A DNA stretch of 25,995 nucleotides from Thioglobus_B sp964558405 (GCA_964558405.1 CAZLDG010000023.1:1-25995); one strand, 5' to 3'; numbered from the stretch's first letter, positions 6,602 through 14,725 are shown. Translations and numbers: made by a program. The notes: a model not told the origin generated them from the sequence alone.

Positions 6602-7696
6602 CTAATAGCCGGCCTTTAGACTGGCCTCAATAAATTTGTCTAGGTTACCATCGAGCACATCTTGCGTGTTTGAACTTTCCACCCCAGTGCGTAGATCTTT
6701 AATACGTGACTGGTCCAGCACATAAGAGCGAATCTGGTGCCCCCAACCAATGTCAGATTTTAAATCTTCCAAATCTTGTTTTTCGCTATTACGTTTTTGC
6801 ACTTCCAGCTCATAGAGTTTGGATTTGAGCTGTTTCATTGCTTGGTCTTTGTTGGCGTGCTGTGAGCGTCCATCTTGGCACTGCACCACGGTAGCTGTCG
6901 GTAGGTGGGTAATACGCACTGCTGAGTCGGTTTTATTCACGTGTTGACCGCCTGCACCTGAGGCGCGATAAGTGTCAATGCGAATATCAGCCGGATTGAT
7001 TTCAATCTCAATATTATCATCCACCTCAGGTGAGACGAATACCGAACAAAAAGAGGTGTGGCGTTTGCCATTGGCATTAAAGGGAGATTTGCGCACCAGG
7101 CGATGAATGCCAATTTCACTGCGCAACCAGCCAAAGGCGTATTCGCCTTCAAAATGAATGGTGGCAGATTTGATGCCGGCCACTTCTCCGGCTGAAGCCT
7201 CCATTAATTTGACTTTGAAGTTGTGTTTATCGCCCCAGCGCAGATACATTCTTAGCACCATCTCTGCCCAGTCTTGTGCCTCGGTGCCGCCTGAGCCTGA
7301 TTGAATGTCTAAATAAGCTGAATTGGCATCCATCTCACCACTAAACATACGTTGGAATTCCAGCTGAGCAATCAGTGATTCAATCTCCTCTAAGTCAGCC
7401 TCAACACTATTGACCGTTTCCTCATCGCCTTCCTCATTAGCCATCTCTAGCAATTCGGGTGCATCGCCCAAAACACCCTCGGTACGTTCAAAAGTTTGAC
7501 AAATATTTTCCAGTTTGGATTTTTCTTGGGCGGTGGCTTGTGCTTTGTCTGGGTCCGACCAAAGATCGGGATCTTCTAGTTCACGCAGAACTTCCTCCAG
7601 TCTAAGGGTTTTCTCTTCTAATTGTAGATGTTGGGACAGGGCGGCAGATCTACTTGTCAGATCATCGATTTTTTGAAAAATAGGGGAAAGTTCCAT
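6602..7696 (-). CDS. prfB: peptide chain release factor 2
   Basis: 364 residues, release factor RF2, which ends translation at UGA and UAA. Ser-Pro-Phe at 204-206 (the stop-codon reading SPF motif) identifies RF2. GGQ at 249-251 is the peptidyl-tRNA hydrolysis motif. Unusually for a gammaproteobacterium, one continuous frame runs from the ATG. Around codons 22-27, where E. coli prfB carries the in-frame UGA and +1 frameshift, this gene reads SQHLQLEE with no stop, so autoregulatory frameshifting is absent. It follows rpsO after a strong terminator with only about 30 bp to spare, and is cotranscribed with gor. Confidence 0.96.
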   Translation of the reverse strand: MELSPIFQKIDDLTSRSAALSQHLQLEEKTLRLEEVLRELEDPDLWSDPDKAQATAQEKSKLENICQTFERTEGVLGDAPELLEMANEEGDEETVNSVEADLEEIESLIAQLEFQRMFSGEMDANSAYLDIQSGSGGTEAQDWAEMVLRMYLRWGDKHNFKVKLMEASAGEVAGIKSATIHFEGEYAFGWLRSEIGIHRLVRKSPFNANGKRHTSFCSVFVSPEVDDNIEIEINPADIRIDTYRASGAGGQHVNKTDSAVRITHLPTATVVQCQDGRSQHANKDQAMKQLKSKLYELEVQKRNSEKQDLEDLKSDIGWGHQIRSYVLDQSRIKDLRTGVESSNTQDVLDGNLDKFIEASLKAGY

Positions 7697-7725
7697 GGCT
7701 AAGTATTTTACTGATGACCGGGCAT

Positions 7726-7753
7726 AAAAAAAGCCCCAAAATGGGGCTTTTTT
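7726..7753 (-). terminator. terminator after rpsO
   Basis: AAAAAAGCCCCA (7727-7738) pairs with TGGGGCTTTTTT (7742-7753), a symmetrical hairpin with T tracts in both directions. On the minus strand it ends rpsO. prfB begins 30 bp beyond it, so prfB needs read-through or a promoter overlapping this site. Confidence 0.9.
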
Positions 7754-7768
7754 ATTTTTTATTTTGCT

Positions 7769-8029
7769 TTATTTTCTCAAGCCTAGGCGAGAAATCAAAT
7801 CTGAATAGGCATTCACGTCTTTACCCTTTAGATAAGCCAATAATTTTTTACGCTGTGATACCAAACGCAGAAGACCTCTTCTTGAGTGGTGGTCTTTATT
7901 ATGCGTCTTAAAGTGCTCAGTTAGGTGCTTGATGCGCGCAGTTAATAGGGCAACCTGTACATTGGTTGAACCGGTGTCATTAGCATCTAGTTGGTACTCT
8001 TTAATGATGGCTTGTGTATCAATTGACAT
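7769..8029 (-). CDS. rpsO: 30S ribosomal protein S15
   Basis: 86 residues, slightly under the usual 88-89. S15 binds 16S rRNA early in assembly of the small-subunit platform. Family blocks are DTGSTNVQVALLTARI and HLTEHFKTHNKDHHSRRGLLRLVSQRKKLLAYLK. It has its own promoter (TATAAT at 8063-8068) and terminator. In many gammaproteobacteria rpsO is followed by pnp; here prfB follows instead. Confidence 0.97.
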   Translation of the reverse strand: MSIDTQAIIKEYQLDANDTGSTNVQVALLTARIKHLTEHFKTHNKDHHSRRGLLRLVSQRKKLLAYLKGKDVNAYSDLISRLGLRK

Positions 8030-8062
8030 AAAATCTTTATAGTAAATCGGTAAAAACGGCTA

Positions 8063-8068
8063 ATTATA
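8063..8068 (-). promoter_or_regulatory. -10 element of rpsO promoter
   Basis: On the minus strand a perfect TATAAT lies 34 bp upstream of the rpsO start codon, predicting a 5' leader of about 25-30 nt. The -35 region is a poor match. A leader this short leaves little room for the S15-binding pseudoknot used for autoregulation in E. coli. Confidence 0.6.
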
Positions 8069-8109
8069 CGCTAAGTTATTATCTTTTGCGAGCGTTAAAA
8101 TGAAAAAAA

Positions 8110-9006
8110 TTAATAGAAAGAAGCCTCGCCTTCGGGGCGAGTTTTAAAGCGTTTGTGAATCCATAGATATTGTTCAGGCGCTTGCAAAATTTGTCGCTCT
8201 AAAATTTGGTTGGTAATGCCTGCGCTAATTGCTTCATCGGCATCGGGGTAATTCTCAATTGGTGGCTCGAAACTCATTTGATAGCCATCTTCAGTGCGTC
8301 TAAAGAAATAAGGAACCACTACAGTGTTTTCACCTTTGGCCAGTCTGGCAGTGGCCGAGACAGTAGCGGTCTGTATGTTAAAAAATGGCGCAAAGACTGA
8401 GTTGTGAACACCTAGATCTTGATCAGGCGCATACCAAATTGGCAGAGCATTTTTTACCGCTTTGAGCATGGTGCGCGTATCCTTGGTTTTAATCATCACC
8501 GCGCCATGCTTAACAAAGCCATCGTGCATCACCTGGTCAAAGAGTTGATTGTTTTGTGGGCGATAAATATTGGCAATATTGTGCTTAAGTAGTAAGGCTC
8601 TAGAGCCTAGCATCAGCGGCATAAAGTGCGCAGCCAGCAGAATAATGCTCCTGCCTTGGGCTTGAGCCTGGGTGAAGTATTGTTCGTTTTCGATACTAAG
8701 AAGTTTGGCGATTTTTTTATCGGTGCCAAAATAGGCATTGGCAGTCTCAAATACTGAAATGCCAATGGCCTCAAAGTGTTGTTTGGCTAAGTCTTCTACT
8801 TGTTCTTTATCTTTATTGGGAAAGCATCTAGAGATATTAATCAGTGCCACCCTTTTTAAATCTTTAAGCAGGTGGTATAGCAGCTTACCCATGATTTTCC
8901 CCAGTAGTACTTGGAGCTTAAAGGGTAGTTTTGTGCCTATTTTCATCAATCCAATCAACACCCAAGCCGGGAAGAATTTAGGATGATAATATTTTTGCTT
9001 TTTCAT
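8110..9006 (-). CDS. LpxL/HtrB-family lipid A acyltransferase-like protein with altered catalytic motif
   Basis: I start it at ATG 9006 (298 residues), because an upstream in-frame Met at 9075 would run 29 bp into dnaG and add a non-family extension. It resembles LpxL throughout: IARxxxIEN region, YRPQNNQLFD, WYAPDQDLG, NSVFAPFF and the C-terminal APEQYLWIHKRFKTRPEG. LpxL-type enzymes add a secondary acyl chain to lipid A at the inner membrane. The catalytic HX4(D/E) motif is changed. His127 is present in LLAAHFMPLM, but the acid five residues later (Glu137 in E. coli LpxL) is Met132. It may be inactive, use another base, or have a different acceptor. It is divergent from dnaG over 40 bp. Confidence 0.85.
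   Translation of the reverse strand: MKKQKYYHPKFFPAWVLIGLMKIGTKLPFKLQVLLGKIMGKLLYHLLKDLKRVALINISRCFPNKDKEQVEDLAKQHFEAIGISVFETANAYFGTDKKIAKLLSIENEQYFTQAQAQGRSIILLAAHFMPLMLGSRALLLKHNIANIYRPQNNQLFDQVMHDGFVKHGAVMIKTKDTRTMLKAVKNALPIWYAPDQDLGVHNSVFAPFFNIQTATVSATARLAKGENTVVVPYFFRRTEDGYQMSFEPPIENYPDADEAISAGITNQILERQILQAPEQYLWIHKRFKTRPEGEASFY
8125..8141 (-). terminator. weak terminator-like hairpin in the end of the acyltransferase gene
   Basis: CTCGCC (8125-8130) pairs with GGCGAG (8136-8141) inside the last codons of the gene. A T-rich stretch follows on the minus strand, but only about 12 nt beyond the stem, so termination may be inefficient. Confidence 0.4.
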
Positions 9007-9046
9007 TAAAATGTGAGTTTTACTTTTTAATTTTTCACCAGCGCTT

Positions 9047-11028
9047 ATGCCGTTTATCGATAGGGATTTTATCAATGATTTGTCTCAACGAGTAGATATT
9101 GTTGATCTAATCAATAAGCGTGTACCTTTGAAAAAAGCTGGCAAAGACTACAAGGCTTGCTGTCCGTTTCATAACGAAAAAACCCCGTCGTTTACCGTAG
9201 CGCCGGATAAGCAGATTTATCATTGTTTTGGTTGTGGCGAAAGTGGCAATGCGATTGATTTTGTCATGAATTTTGATCATCTGAATTTCCAGGAAGCTGT
9301 CGAGGCAATTGCTTCTGAGTCTGGTGTGAGCGTGGTCTATGATCAAAAGGCCAAGCCGGTGGATCCAAGACTTTCGCGTTATCGCACCTTGATGCGTCAG
9401 GTTGGTGATTTTTATCAAGCTCAACTCAAGCATTCTGTGGCCAAGAACAAGGTGATTACTTATGCCAAGCAGCGCGGCCTAAGTGGTGAGATTGCCAAGC
9501 GTTTTGAGCTGGGTTTTGCCCCGCCTGGATGGAATAATTTGTTTGAGCATTTCCGTGAAGATACCCAAGCCGTCCAAGACCTGGTGACCATGGGTCTGTT
9601 GGTGGCAAAAAAAGACAAAAAAGATGAGTACTACGATCGGTTTCGAGATCGTCTCATGTTTCCTATTCACAACGCCAAGGGCGATGTGATTGCTTTTGGC
9701 GGACGTGTGCTTTCTAGTGAAGACCAGCCAAAATATCTCAATTCACCTGAAACCCCTATTTTCTCCAAATCTCGAGAACTATATGGTTTGCATCATGCGC
9801 GCAAGTTTTCCCGCTCTATTGATTATATGCTGGTGGTTGAGGGTTATATGGATGTGGTAGCCCTACATCAAGCCGGTGTCAGCAAAGTGGTGGCGACTTT
9901 GGGTACGGCTACTACCAAAGAACACCTACAGATTCTTGCGCGTACCAGTGCGCATATTATCTTTTGTTTTGATGGGGATCGTGCAGGTCGAGATGCAGCC
10001 TGGAAGGCGCTTAATATTGCCTTGCCTGTGATTAAATCAGGGCTGACTATTAAGTTTTTGTTCTTACCTGATGGTGAGGATCCGGATTCATTGGTGAAAA
10101 AAGAATCGACCAAGGCTTTTGAGCAGCGCGTGGCCAAGGCAACGCCTTTAAGTCAATTTTTATTTGACCATGTTAAGGCTGAGGTGGAGTTTGATACCAT
10201 TGAGGGTAAAACCGCTTTCTTAGATAAGGTCATGAGCTTTATCAATCAAGTTAATTATGACATTTATAAGCAGCAACTCTTAGAAGGGGTNNNNNNNNNN
10301 NNNNNNNNNNNNNNNNNNNNNNNNNNNNNNNNNNNNNNNNNNNNNNNNNNNNNNNNNNNNNNNNNNNNNNNNNNNNNNNNNNNNNNNNNNGCTTTATCAA
10401 TCAAGTTAATTATGACATTTATAAGCAGCAACTCTTAGAAGGGGTGGCGCAGCTGGTTGGACAAAGTGTTGAGCAAATTCAGAGCTTATCACGTACCGAT
10501 ACGCGTACCGAACCGACATTTGTGCCAGATTTTATTGAGCCAGAGGAGTTTGATACTCCGTTTTTTACCGATGATATGCCGCCTATGGAAGTGGAACCTA
10601 TTGCCTCTCAAGTGAGTGAAAATCAGGTATCAAAAAACCTAATGTCCAGAGCAATCTCCATTGTGCTGAACTATCCAATCCTGGTGGATGAAACCATTGA
10701 GCATCGAGTTAGGGTGATTGATAATAGCGAAGTGTTATTAGAGTTGGTAAGATCGGCGCAAATGGATGAGAGTATTACCCAAGAAGCACTGCTTGAGCCA
10801 TTTGTGCAAAAACCAAGAGTACACCAGCGCTTACAACAACTCTGCACGCTTTCACCACATCTTAGCGAGGTTCAGGCCAAGGATGAATTACTCAATACGC
10901 TATATAGCTTGGAAAAATATCAAAAACAGGCGCACATTAAATCCTCTATTGATCAAGCCAACACCTTGGATGAGCAGCGCAGAGTGATGGAAGGTATTGC
11001 CAAAGGCAAACAAAAGAAGAGAGATTAA
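9047..11028 (+). CDS. dnaG: DNA primase DnaG (interrupted only by an assembly gap)
   Basis: Primase, which makes RNA primers at the replication fork. It has an N-terminal CHC2 zinc finger (Cys39, His42, Cys60, Cys63), RNA-polymerase core blocks (FRDRLMFPI near 201), a TOPRIM domain with Glu in VEGYMD (264-269) and FDGDRAG (308-314), and a C-terminal helicase-binding region. The 100-N gap at 10291-10390 is flanked by the same 55 bp (10236-10290 and 10391-10445). Removing the Ns and one copy leaves 1827 nt, exactly 609 codons, reading ...LLEGVAQLVGQ... through, so the true protein is an intact 608-residue DnaG (E. coli 581). No strong ribosome binding site precedes the ATG. Its stop overlaps the convergent ftsI stop. 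Confidence 0.95.
10236..10445. other. scaffold gap with duplicated 55-bp contig ends
   Basis: Exactly 100 N (10291-10390) lie between two identical 55-bp sequences. This is what results when two contigs that overlap by an assembler k-mer length are joined without merging. The real chromosome almost certainly has one copy and no gap, as the restored dnaG frame shows. Confidence 0.93.
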
Positions 11029-12908
11029 TTACTGGCAATTAGCTCTAAGGAAGTGTCGCTGCTTAAGATGTTGTGCATGGTATCTCTAAAGACCATGGCA
11101 GCTGAGTTTGAGCCCTCGCATTTATTGCGAATACTTGGGTCGTAATAGGTATAGCATTTTTTCGGATAATCCAGACGCACGACCATAATGTATTTGGGTT
11201 TTTCCACGGGGACAAAGCCAGCAAAAAAAGTACGTTTGGCACCTTTTTTATGATATTTTCCATCGACTACCATCTCAGCGGTACCGGTTTTTCCCGCCAC
11301 TTTATAGCCCTTGATTTGTGCGCGATAACCTGAGCCTTTGTCAGAGGCGACACTGTCTAATAGTTGGGCAATTTTAGCGGTTGGCTCAGCGCTAAAAACT
11401 TGGGTTTTATCCACAAAACTGGCCTGATCTTTAATGAGTTTAAGTGATCGAGTTGCGCCCTCGTTGGCAAAGACTAAATAAGCCTTGGCCAATTGTGCTA
11501 GATTGGTCTGCATCGGTCCATGACCAAAAGACAGCGTGCGTTTATCTGCTAATCCCCAAGAGTTGTGATGACGTAAAGTACCTGCACTTTCAATACTAGG
11601 CAGCAGACCTAAAGGTTGACCAAAGCCAAGTTGATACCAGGTGTTGAACATATCTTCTTTGGAAAGGCGCTCACTGACGTTAACCGTGCCTAGGTTGTGT
11701 GATTTTTGTAGGATTTTCTTTACAGTAATAGCCTCGCCATATTTGCGTACCTCGGCGTTGGTTTTGACATGACCAATGGACTTGCTGACGTCAATTAGCT
11801 CATCGTCGTTAGCGCTGATTTTATCCTGCTCTAGCGCCAGGAGCATGGTGAAAGGCTTCATGGTTGAGCCCGGCTCAACCTTATCGGCCAATACACGATT
11901 ACGCCAATGCGCTGGCTTGTAACTGGACTTATCGTTTGGGTCGTCTGCTGGATAGTTGGCTAAGGCCAGTATTTCACCATTGGGGTCTAGAATAATGGCC
12001 GAGCCAGAATCGGCCTCATGCTTATGCACGGATTTTTTCAGTGCGGCATAGGTATGAAATTGCACATCGGCATCAATGGTTAGCTGGATGTCCTTACCGT
12101 GTTCAAGCTCTCCTAAGGTTTTGGCTTGAAAATAAGAGCTGCCACTGCGCTGATCACTAGAAAGAATTTGTTTGGCGTTTTGACCAGCCAGCAGGGATTC
12201 AAATTCACCTTCAACACCGGAGATGCCGCGTTTGTGGTTATTGATTCTGCCCAGTAGTGGCGCCAAAGAAGCAGACTTTGGATAGTAGCGTTTGGAGTCT
12301 TGTTGTAGGGCTAAGCCGCTGATTTTTTGCAAACGACAGAGCTCAATCTGTCGATAACTGGGCTGAATTGTTATGAATCCAAGTCCGTCTAGCGCTCTGT
12401 CTAGTAGGGCCACCTTGTTTTTGACTTGTTTTTGTCGACAGATTCTTAAACGTTGTTTTTTTAATTGTTGAATATTGTTAATAAGTTGACTATTGAGTGC
12501 GATATTTTTCTTAATAATCAAATATTTGGATTTGATATCGCGCTTTTTTTGAATAATATTGCGTAGGCTCTCTAGATCCATCTCCAAGGCTTTGGCCAGC
12601 GCTGGCAGGTACTCATCTTGGATAAGCATGGGGTCGATATTGACCTTTTTTAAAATCAGATTACTAGCCAAAATATGACCATGTCGATCCAGGATATCGC
12701 CACGTCTGGCATATTGAGTTTGGCTGTAATAGGCCTGAGATTGTCCACGATCCTTGATAGACAAACCATTGCTGTCTACGCCAGAGAGAATATTGGTGGT
12801 TTGATAGGCAAAGCCTAAGAAAATCAGCAAGAAGACGTATTTGACAAAACCTTGTCGGCGCCAATAATTTTGTACACGCTTAAAGGAAAAAATCCGATTA
12901 ATCGTCAT
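11025..12908 (-). CDS. ftsI: peptidoglycan transpeptidase FtsI (PBP3)
   Basis: 627 residues, a class B penicillin-binding protein that crosslinks septal peptidoglycan. It has a short cytoplasmic N-terminus, one membrane helix (about 22-40), a pedestal domain and a transpeptidase domain. Catalytic motifs are Ser348-TMK in VEPGSTMKPF, SHN at 403-405 and KTG at 540-542. Odd points: a basic insertion of roughly 45 residues (about 151-196) sits before the conserved KRYYP block, with Cys157 and Cys191. A second pair, Cys585/Cys597, lies in a loop near the C-terminus (YPKKCYTYYD). All four are predicted periplasmic. The gene overlaps ftsL by 4 bp and ends against dnaG; murE and later dcw genes are not adjacent. 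Confidence 0.94.
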   Translation of the reverse strand: MTINRIFSFKRVQNYWRRQGFVKYVFLLIFLGFAYQTTNILSGVDSNGLSIKDRGQSQAYYSQTQYARRGDILDRHGHILASNLILKKVNIDPMLIQDEYLPALAKALEMDLESLRNIIQKKRDIKSKYLIIKKNIALNSQLINNIQQLKKQRLRICRQKQVKNKVALLDRALDGLGFITIQPSYRQIELCRLQKISGLALQQDSKRYYPKSASLAPLLGRINNHKRGISGVEGEFESLLAGQNAKQILSSDQRSGSSYFQAKTLGELEHGKDIQLTIDADVQFHTYAALKKSVHKHEADSGSAIILDPNGEILALANYPADDPNDKSSYKPAHWRNRVLADKVEPGSTMKPFTMLLALEQDKISANDDELIDVSKSIGHVKTNAEVRKYGEAITVKKILQKSHNLGTVNVSERLSKEDMFNTWYQLGFGQPLGLLPSIESAGTLRHHNSWGLADKRTLSFGHGPMQTNLAQLAKAYLVFANEGATRSLKLIKDQASFVDKTQVFSAEPTAKIAQLLDSVASDKGSGYRAQIKGYKVAGKTGTAEMVVDGKYHKKGAKRTFFAGFVPVEKPKYIMVVRLDYPKKCYTYYDPSIRNKCEGSNSAAMVFRDTMHNILSSDTSLELIASN

Positions 12909-13174
12909 AGGCTAATATCTCGATACTCCAGCTTTTTCACCGGGCGCATGCCTAGCTCATCTATGGCCTTATGCTTGATTTGCGCACCACTAATACGTTG
13001 TGACTTGTCGGTCAGCAGTTGCTTGTTAAGCGCAATCAGTTGGGTCGTGGTGTTTTGTACTTGTCGATCCTGTTTAAATAGCAAATACATTTGGTGATGC
13101 CAATAAATACTTAACAAACTTAAAACCACTAGCACAAAGGCCAACCCCAGATTGAGTCGAGTTTTATTAAGCAA
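12905..13174 (-). CDS. ftsL: cell division protein FtsL
   Basis: 89 residues from a TTG start at 13174. A short basic N-terminus (LNKTRLNLG) precedes one membrane helix (about 9-25) and a periplasmic coiled coil (KQDRQVQNTTTQLIALNKQLL) with the conserved-looking ELGMRPVKKLEY end. GGAGAG lies just upstream inside rsmH, supporting the TTG. The frame stays open to 13297, but that would bury the gene in rsmH. It overlaps rsmH by 8 bp and ftsI by 4 bp. FtsL acts with FtsB and FtsQ to activate the FtsWI septal synthase. Confidence 0.88.
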   Translation of the reverse strand: MLNKTRLNLGLAFVLVVLSLLSIYWHHQMYLLFKQDRQVQNTTTQLIALNKQLLTDKSQRISGAQIKHKAIDELGMRPVKKLEYRDISL

Positions 13175-14105
13175 GAGGCTCTCCAGTTCGCTCGGCCAGT
13201 CTGAGAATGGCGCTTCGAGAGCGCAGATTGTGCTCAACCTCTTCCTTAGAAGCAAATTGCTTACCCAGGTCTTTGAGCACGGTGTCTTGCATATCACTAT
13301 CCATAATCGGCAAACCTTTGGGCGGTGGTTTGATGCGAGAATGCTGGCGAATAAATTGTTTTACAATGCGATCTTCAATCGAATGGAAGCTAATAATAGA
13401 TAGGCGTCCACCTGTTGCCAATATAGACAGGCTTTGTTCCAAGGTTGAACTGAGCTGTTGTAATTCTTGATTGATAAAAATACGAATGGCTTGAAACGAG
13501 CGGGTGGCCGGGTGCTTTTTTTGGTGTCCTTTGATGACCTGAGCAATAATATTGGCCAACTGCAAAGTGGTTTCTAATTGGTTTTCTTGTTGAAAGCGTT
13601 TAATGGCGCTGGCAATTTGTCGGGATTTTTTCTCTTCACCAAAACGATACAACACATCAGCAATCTCCTTAGCATCAGCTTGTTCTAGCCAGGCGCTGGC
13701 AGTGATACCACTACTGCTATCCATGCGCATATCCAGCGGTCCATCTTGATGAAAACTAAAACCGCGATCAGCATTATCTAGCTGCGGCGAAGACACGCCC
13801 AAGTCCATTAAAATACCGTCGATTTTCCCCAATAAGCCCATCTCGGCAATGGTGGATTGCATTTGCACAAAGGGCGCGTGTATGACCTGTAAGCGTGGAT
13901 CAGAAAAATGCTCGCGCGCGTATGCCACTGCACTGGGGTCTTGATCAAAAGCAATCAGACGCCCATCGGGTCCTAGTTGGTCCAATATGGTTTGAGAGTG
14001 TCCGCCACGACCAAAGGTGGCGTCAATATAGGTGCCATCACTTTGTAATGCTAGGCCTTTAATCGACTCTTCTAACATCACAGACTGATGATGGTGGCTA
14101 CTCAT
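13167..14105 (-). CDS. rsmH: 16S rRNA (cytosine-1402-N4)-methyltransferase
   Basis: 312 residues, MraW/RsmH family, which N4-methylates C1402 of 16S rRNA. SAM-binding DATFGRGGHS (28-37), LIAFDQDP (50-57), ILMDLGVSSPQLD with DRGFSF (about 98-117) and the C-terminal FHSIEDRIVKQF are all present. The ATG overlaps the mraZ stop by 4 bp, the usual dcw arrangement. Confidence 0.96.
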   Translation of the reverse strand: MSSHHHQSVMLEESIKGLALQSDGTYIDATFGRGGHSQTILDQLGPDGRLIAFDQDPSAVAYAREHFSDPRLQVIHAPFVQMQSTIAEMGLLGKIDGILMDLGVSSPQLDNADRGFSFHQDGPLDMRMDSSSGITASAWLEQADAKEIADVLYRFGEEKKSRQIASAIKRFQQENQLETTLQLANIIAQVIKGHQKKHPATRSFQAIRIFINQELQQLSSTLEQSLSILATGGRLSIISFHSIEDRIVKQFIRQHSRIKPPPKGLPIMDSDMQDTVLKDLGKQFASKEEVEHNLRSRSAILRLAERTGEPLA

Positions 14106-14554
14106 AAGGATAGCTGGGTGATTTCAGCAGGTATGTCCTGTTGTTGGCTGAGTTGGTCTAACTCGCTAAGTTGTTGCTCCCAAGTATCCTCATCCCAGAG
14201 TTCAAAATTGTTACCTTGACCACTTAAGATGATTTTTTTATCAATCTTGGCGTAGTCTCTGAGTGCAGCCGGAATCAGTAAGCGAGCAGCCTTATCAAGT
14301 TCACAATCACTGGCATGACCAATGAGTTTGCGTTTTAAGCGTTTAGCGTGGATATTGAGTGAAGGTAGTTCACTAACCTTTTTTTCCAAGGCAATCCATT
14401 CGCTAAGTGGGTAGAGCAATAAGCAGTGATCATCTGGGTGAATGCTCAGCACCATTTTGCCTGCGCAGTTCTCCAGAATATGCGTCTGATGACGCGTGGG
14501 AATTTTTATTCGTCCCTTGGCATCAACACTTAAATTGTGTACCCCTCTAAACAT
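14102..14554 (-). CDS. mraZ: transcriptional regulator MraZ
   Basis: 150 residues with two AbrB-like half-domains, marked by DAKGRIKIP (11-19) and DKAARLLIP (87-95). MraZ oligomers bind tandem short repeats upstream of the dcw cluster and repress it. Matching repeats are present at 14700-14725. No good ribosome binding site precedes the ATG; it lies 12 bp after the stop of a 25-codon ORF, so translation may be coupled to that ORF. Confidence 0.95.
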   Translation of the reverse strand: MFRGVHNLSVDAKGRIKIPTRHQTHILENCAGKMVLSIHPDDHCLLLYPLSEWIALEKKVSELPSLNIHAKRLKRKLIGHASDCELDKAARLLIPAALRDYAKIDKKIILSGQGNNFELWDEDTWEQQLSELDQLSQQQDIPAEITQLSL

Positions 14555-14566
14555 GAATTTGTGTCT

Positions 14567-14644
14567 TTAAACAATGCTAGCAAATCCCATTGCAACAACG
14601 ATAACAGCTGATGTGTAGACAAATGTTTGTAATACGGCTTCCAT
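14567..14644 (-). CDS. 25-residue hydrophobic peptide upstream of mraZ
   Basis: The ORF begins ATGGAAGCCGTA and encodes MEAVLQTFVYTSAVIVV, then AMGFASIV and TAA. It is one uncharged membrane helix after a single Glu. A near-ideal ribosome binding site (AAGGGG, 6 nt before the ATG) precedes it, far better than that of mraZ 12 bp downstream. It lies between the MraZ boxes and mraZ, so it would be the first gene of the dcw transcript. I do not recognise a family. It could be a small membrane protein of cell division or a translation-coupling leader for mraZ; chance is possible given its length. Confidence 0.55.
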   Translation of the reverse strand: MEAVLQTFVYTSAVIVVAMGFASIV

Positions 14645-14695
14645 AGTTTCCCCTTTTGAATGAAATAATCAACTCCTCAAGTCGATAAAAAACAT

Positions 14696-14725
14696 TTTAT
14701 ACCACTTTTTTACACTTTATCCCAC
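14696..14725 (-). promoter_or_regulatory. dcw promoter with three MraZ boxes
   Basis: On the minus strand three repeats are phased every 10 bp: GTGGGA (14720-14725), GTGTAA (14710-14715) and GTGGTA (14700-14705). They match the MraZ operator pattern of GTGGG-like repeats. A -10 element TATAAA (14696-14701) overlaps the last box, and TGGGAT stands 17 bp upstream in place of a -35. MraZ bound here would block the polymerase, giving autorepression of the dcw cluster. Confidence 0.75.

Noticed and set aside
9007..9075. Longer N-terminus for the LpxL-like protein
   Set aside because: It overlaps the dnaG start and the added residues do not resemble the LpxL family N-terminus.
10444..11028. Separate 194-residue protein after the N gap
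   Set aside because: It is the C-terminal part of DnaG, split only by the artefactual gap.
13175..13297. Longer N-terminus for ftsL
   Set aside because: It would be embedded in rsmH and is unlike FtsL; TTG 13174 with GGAGAG upstream gives the normal size.
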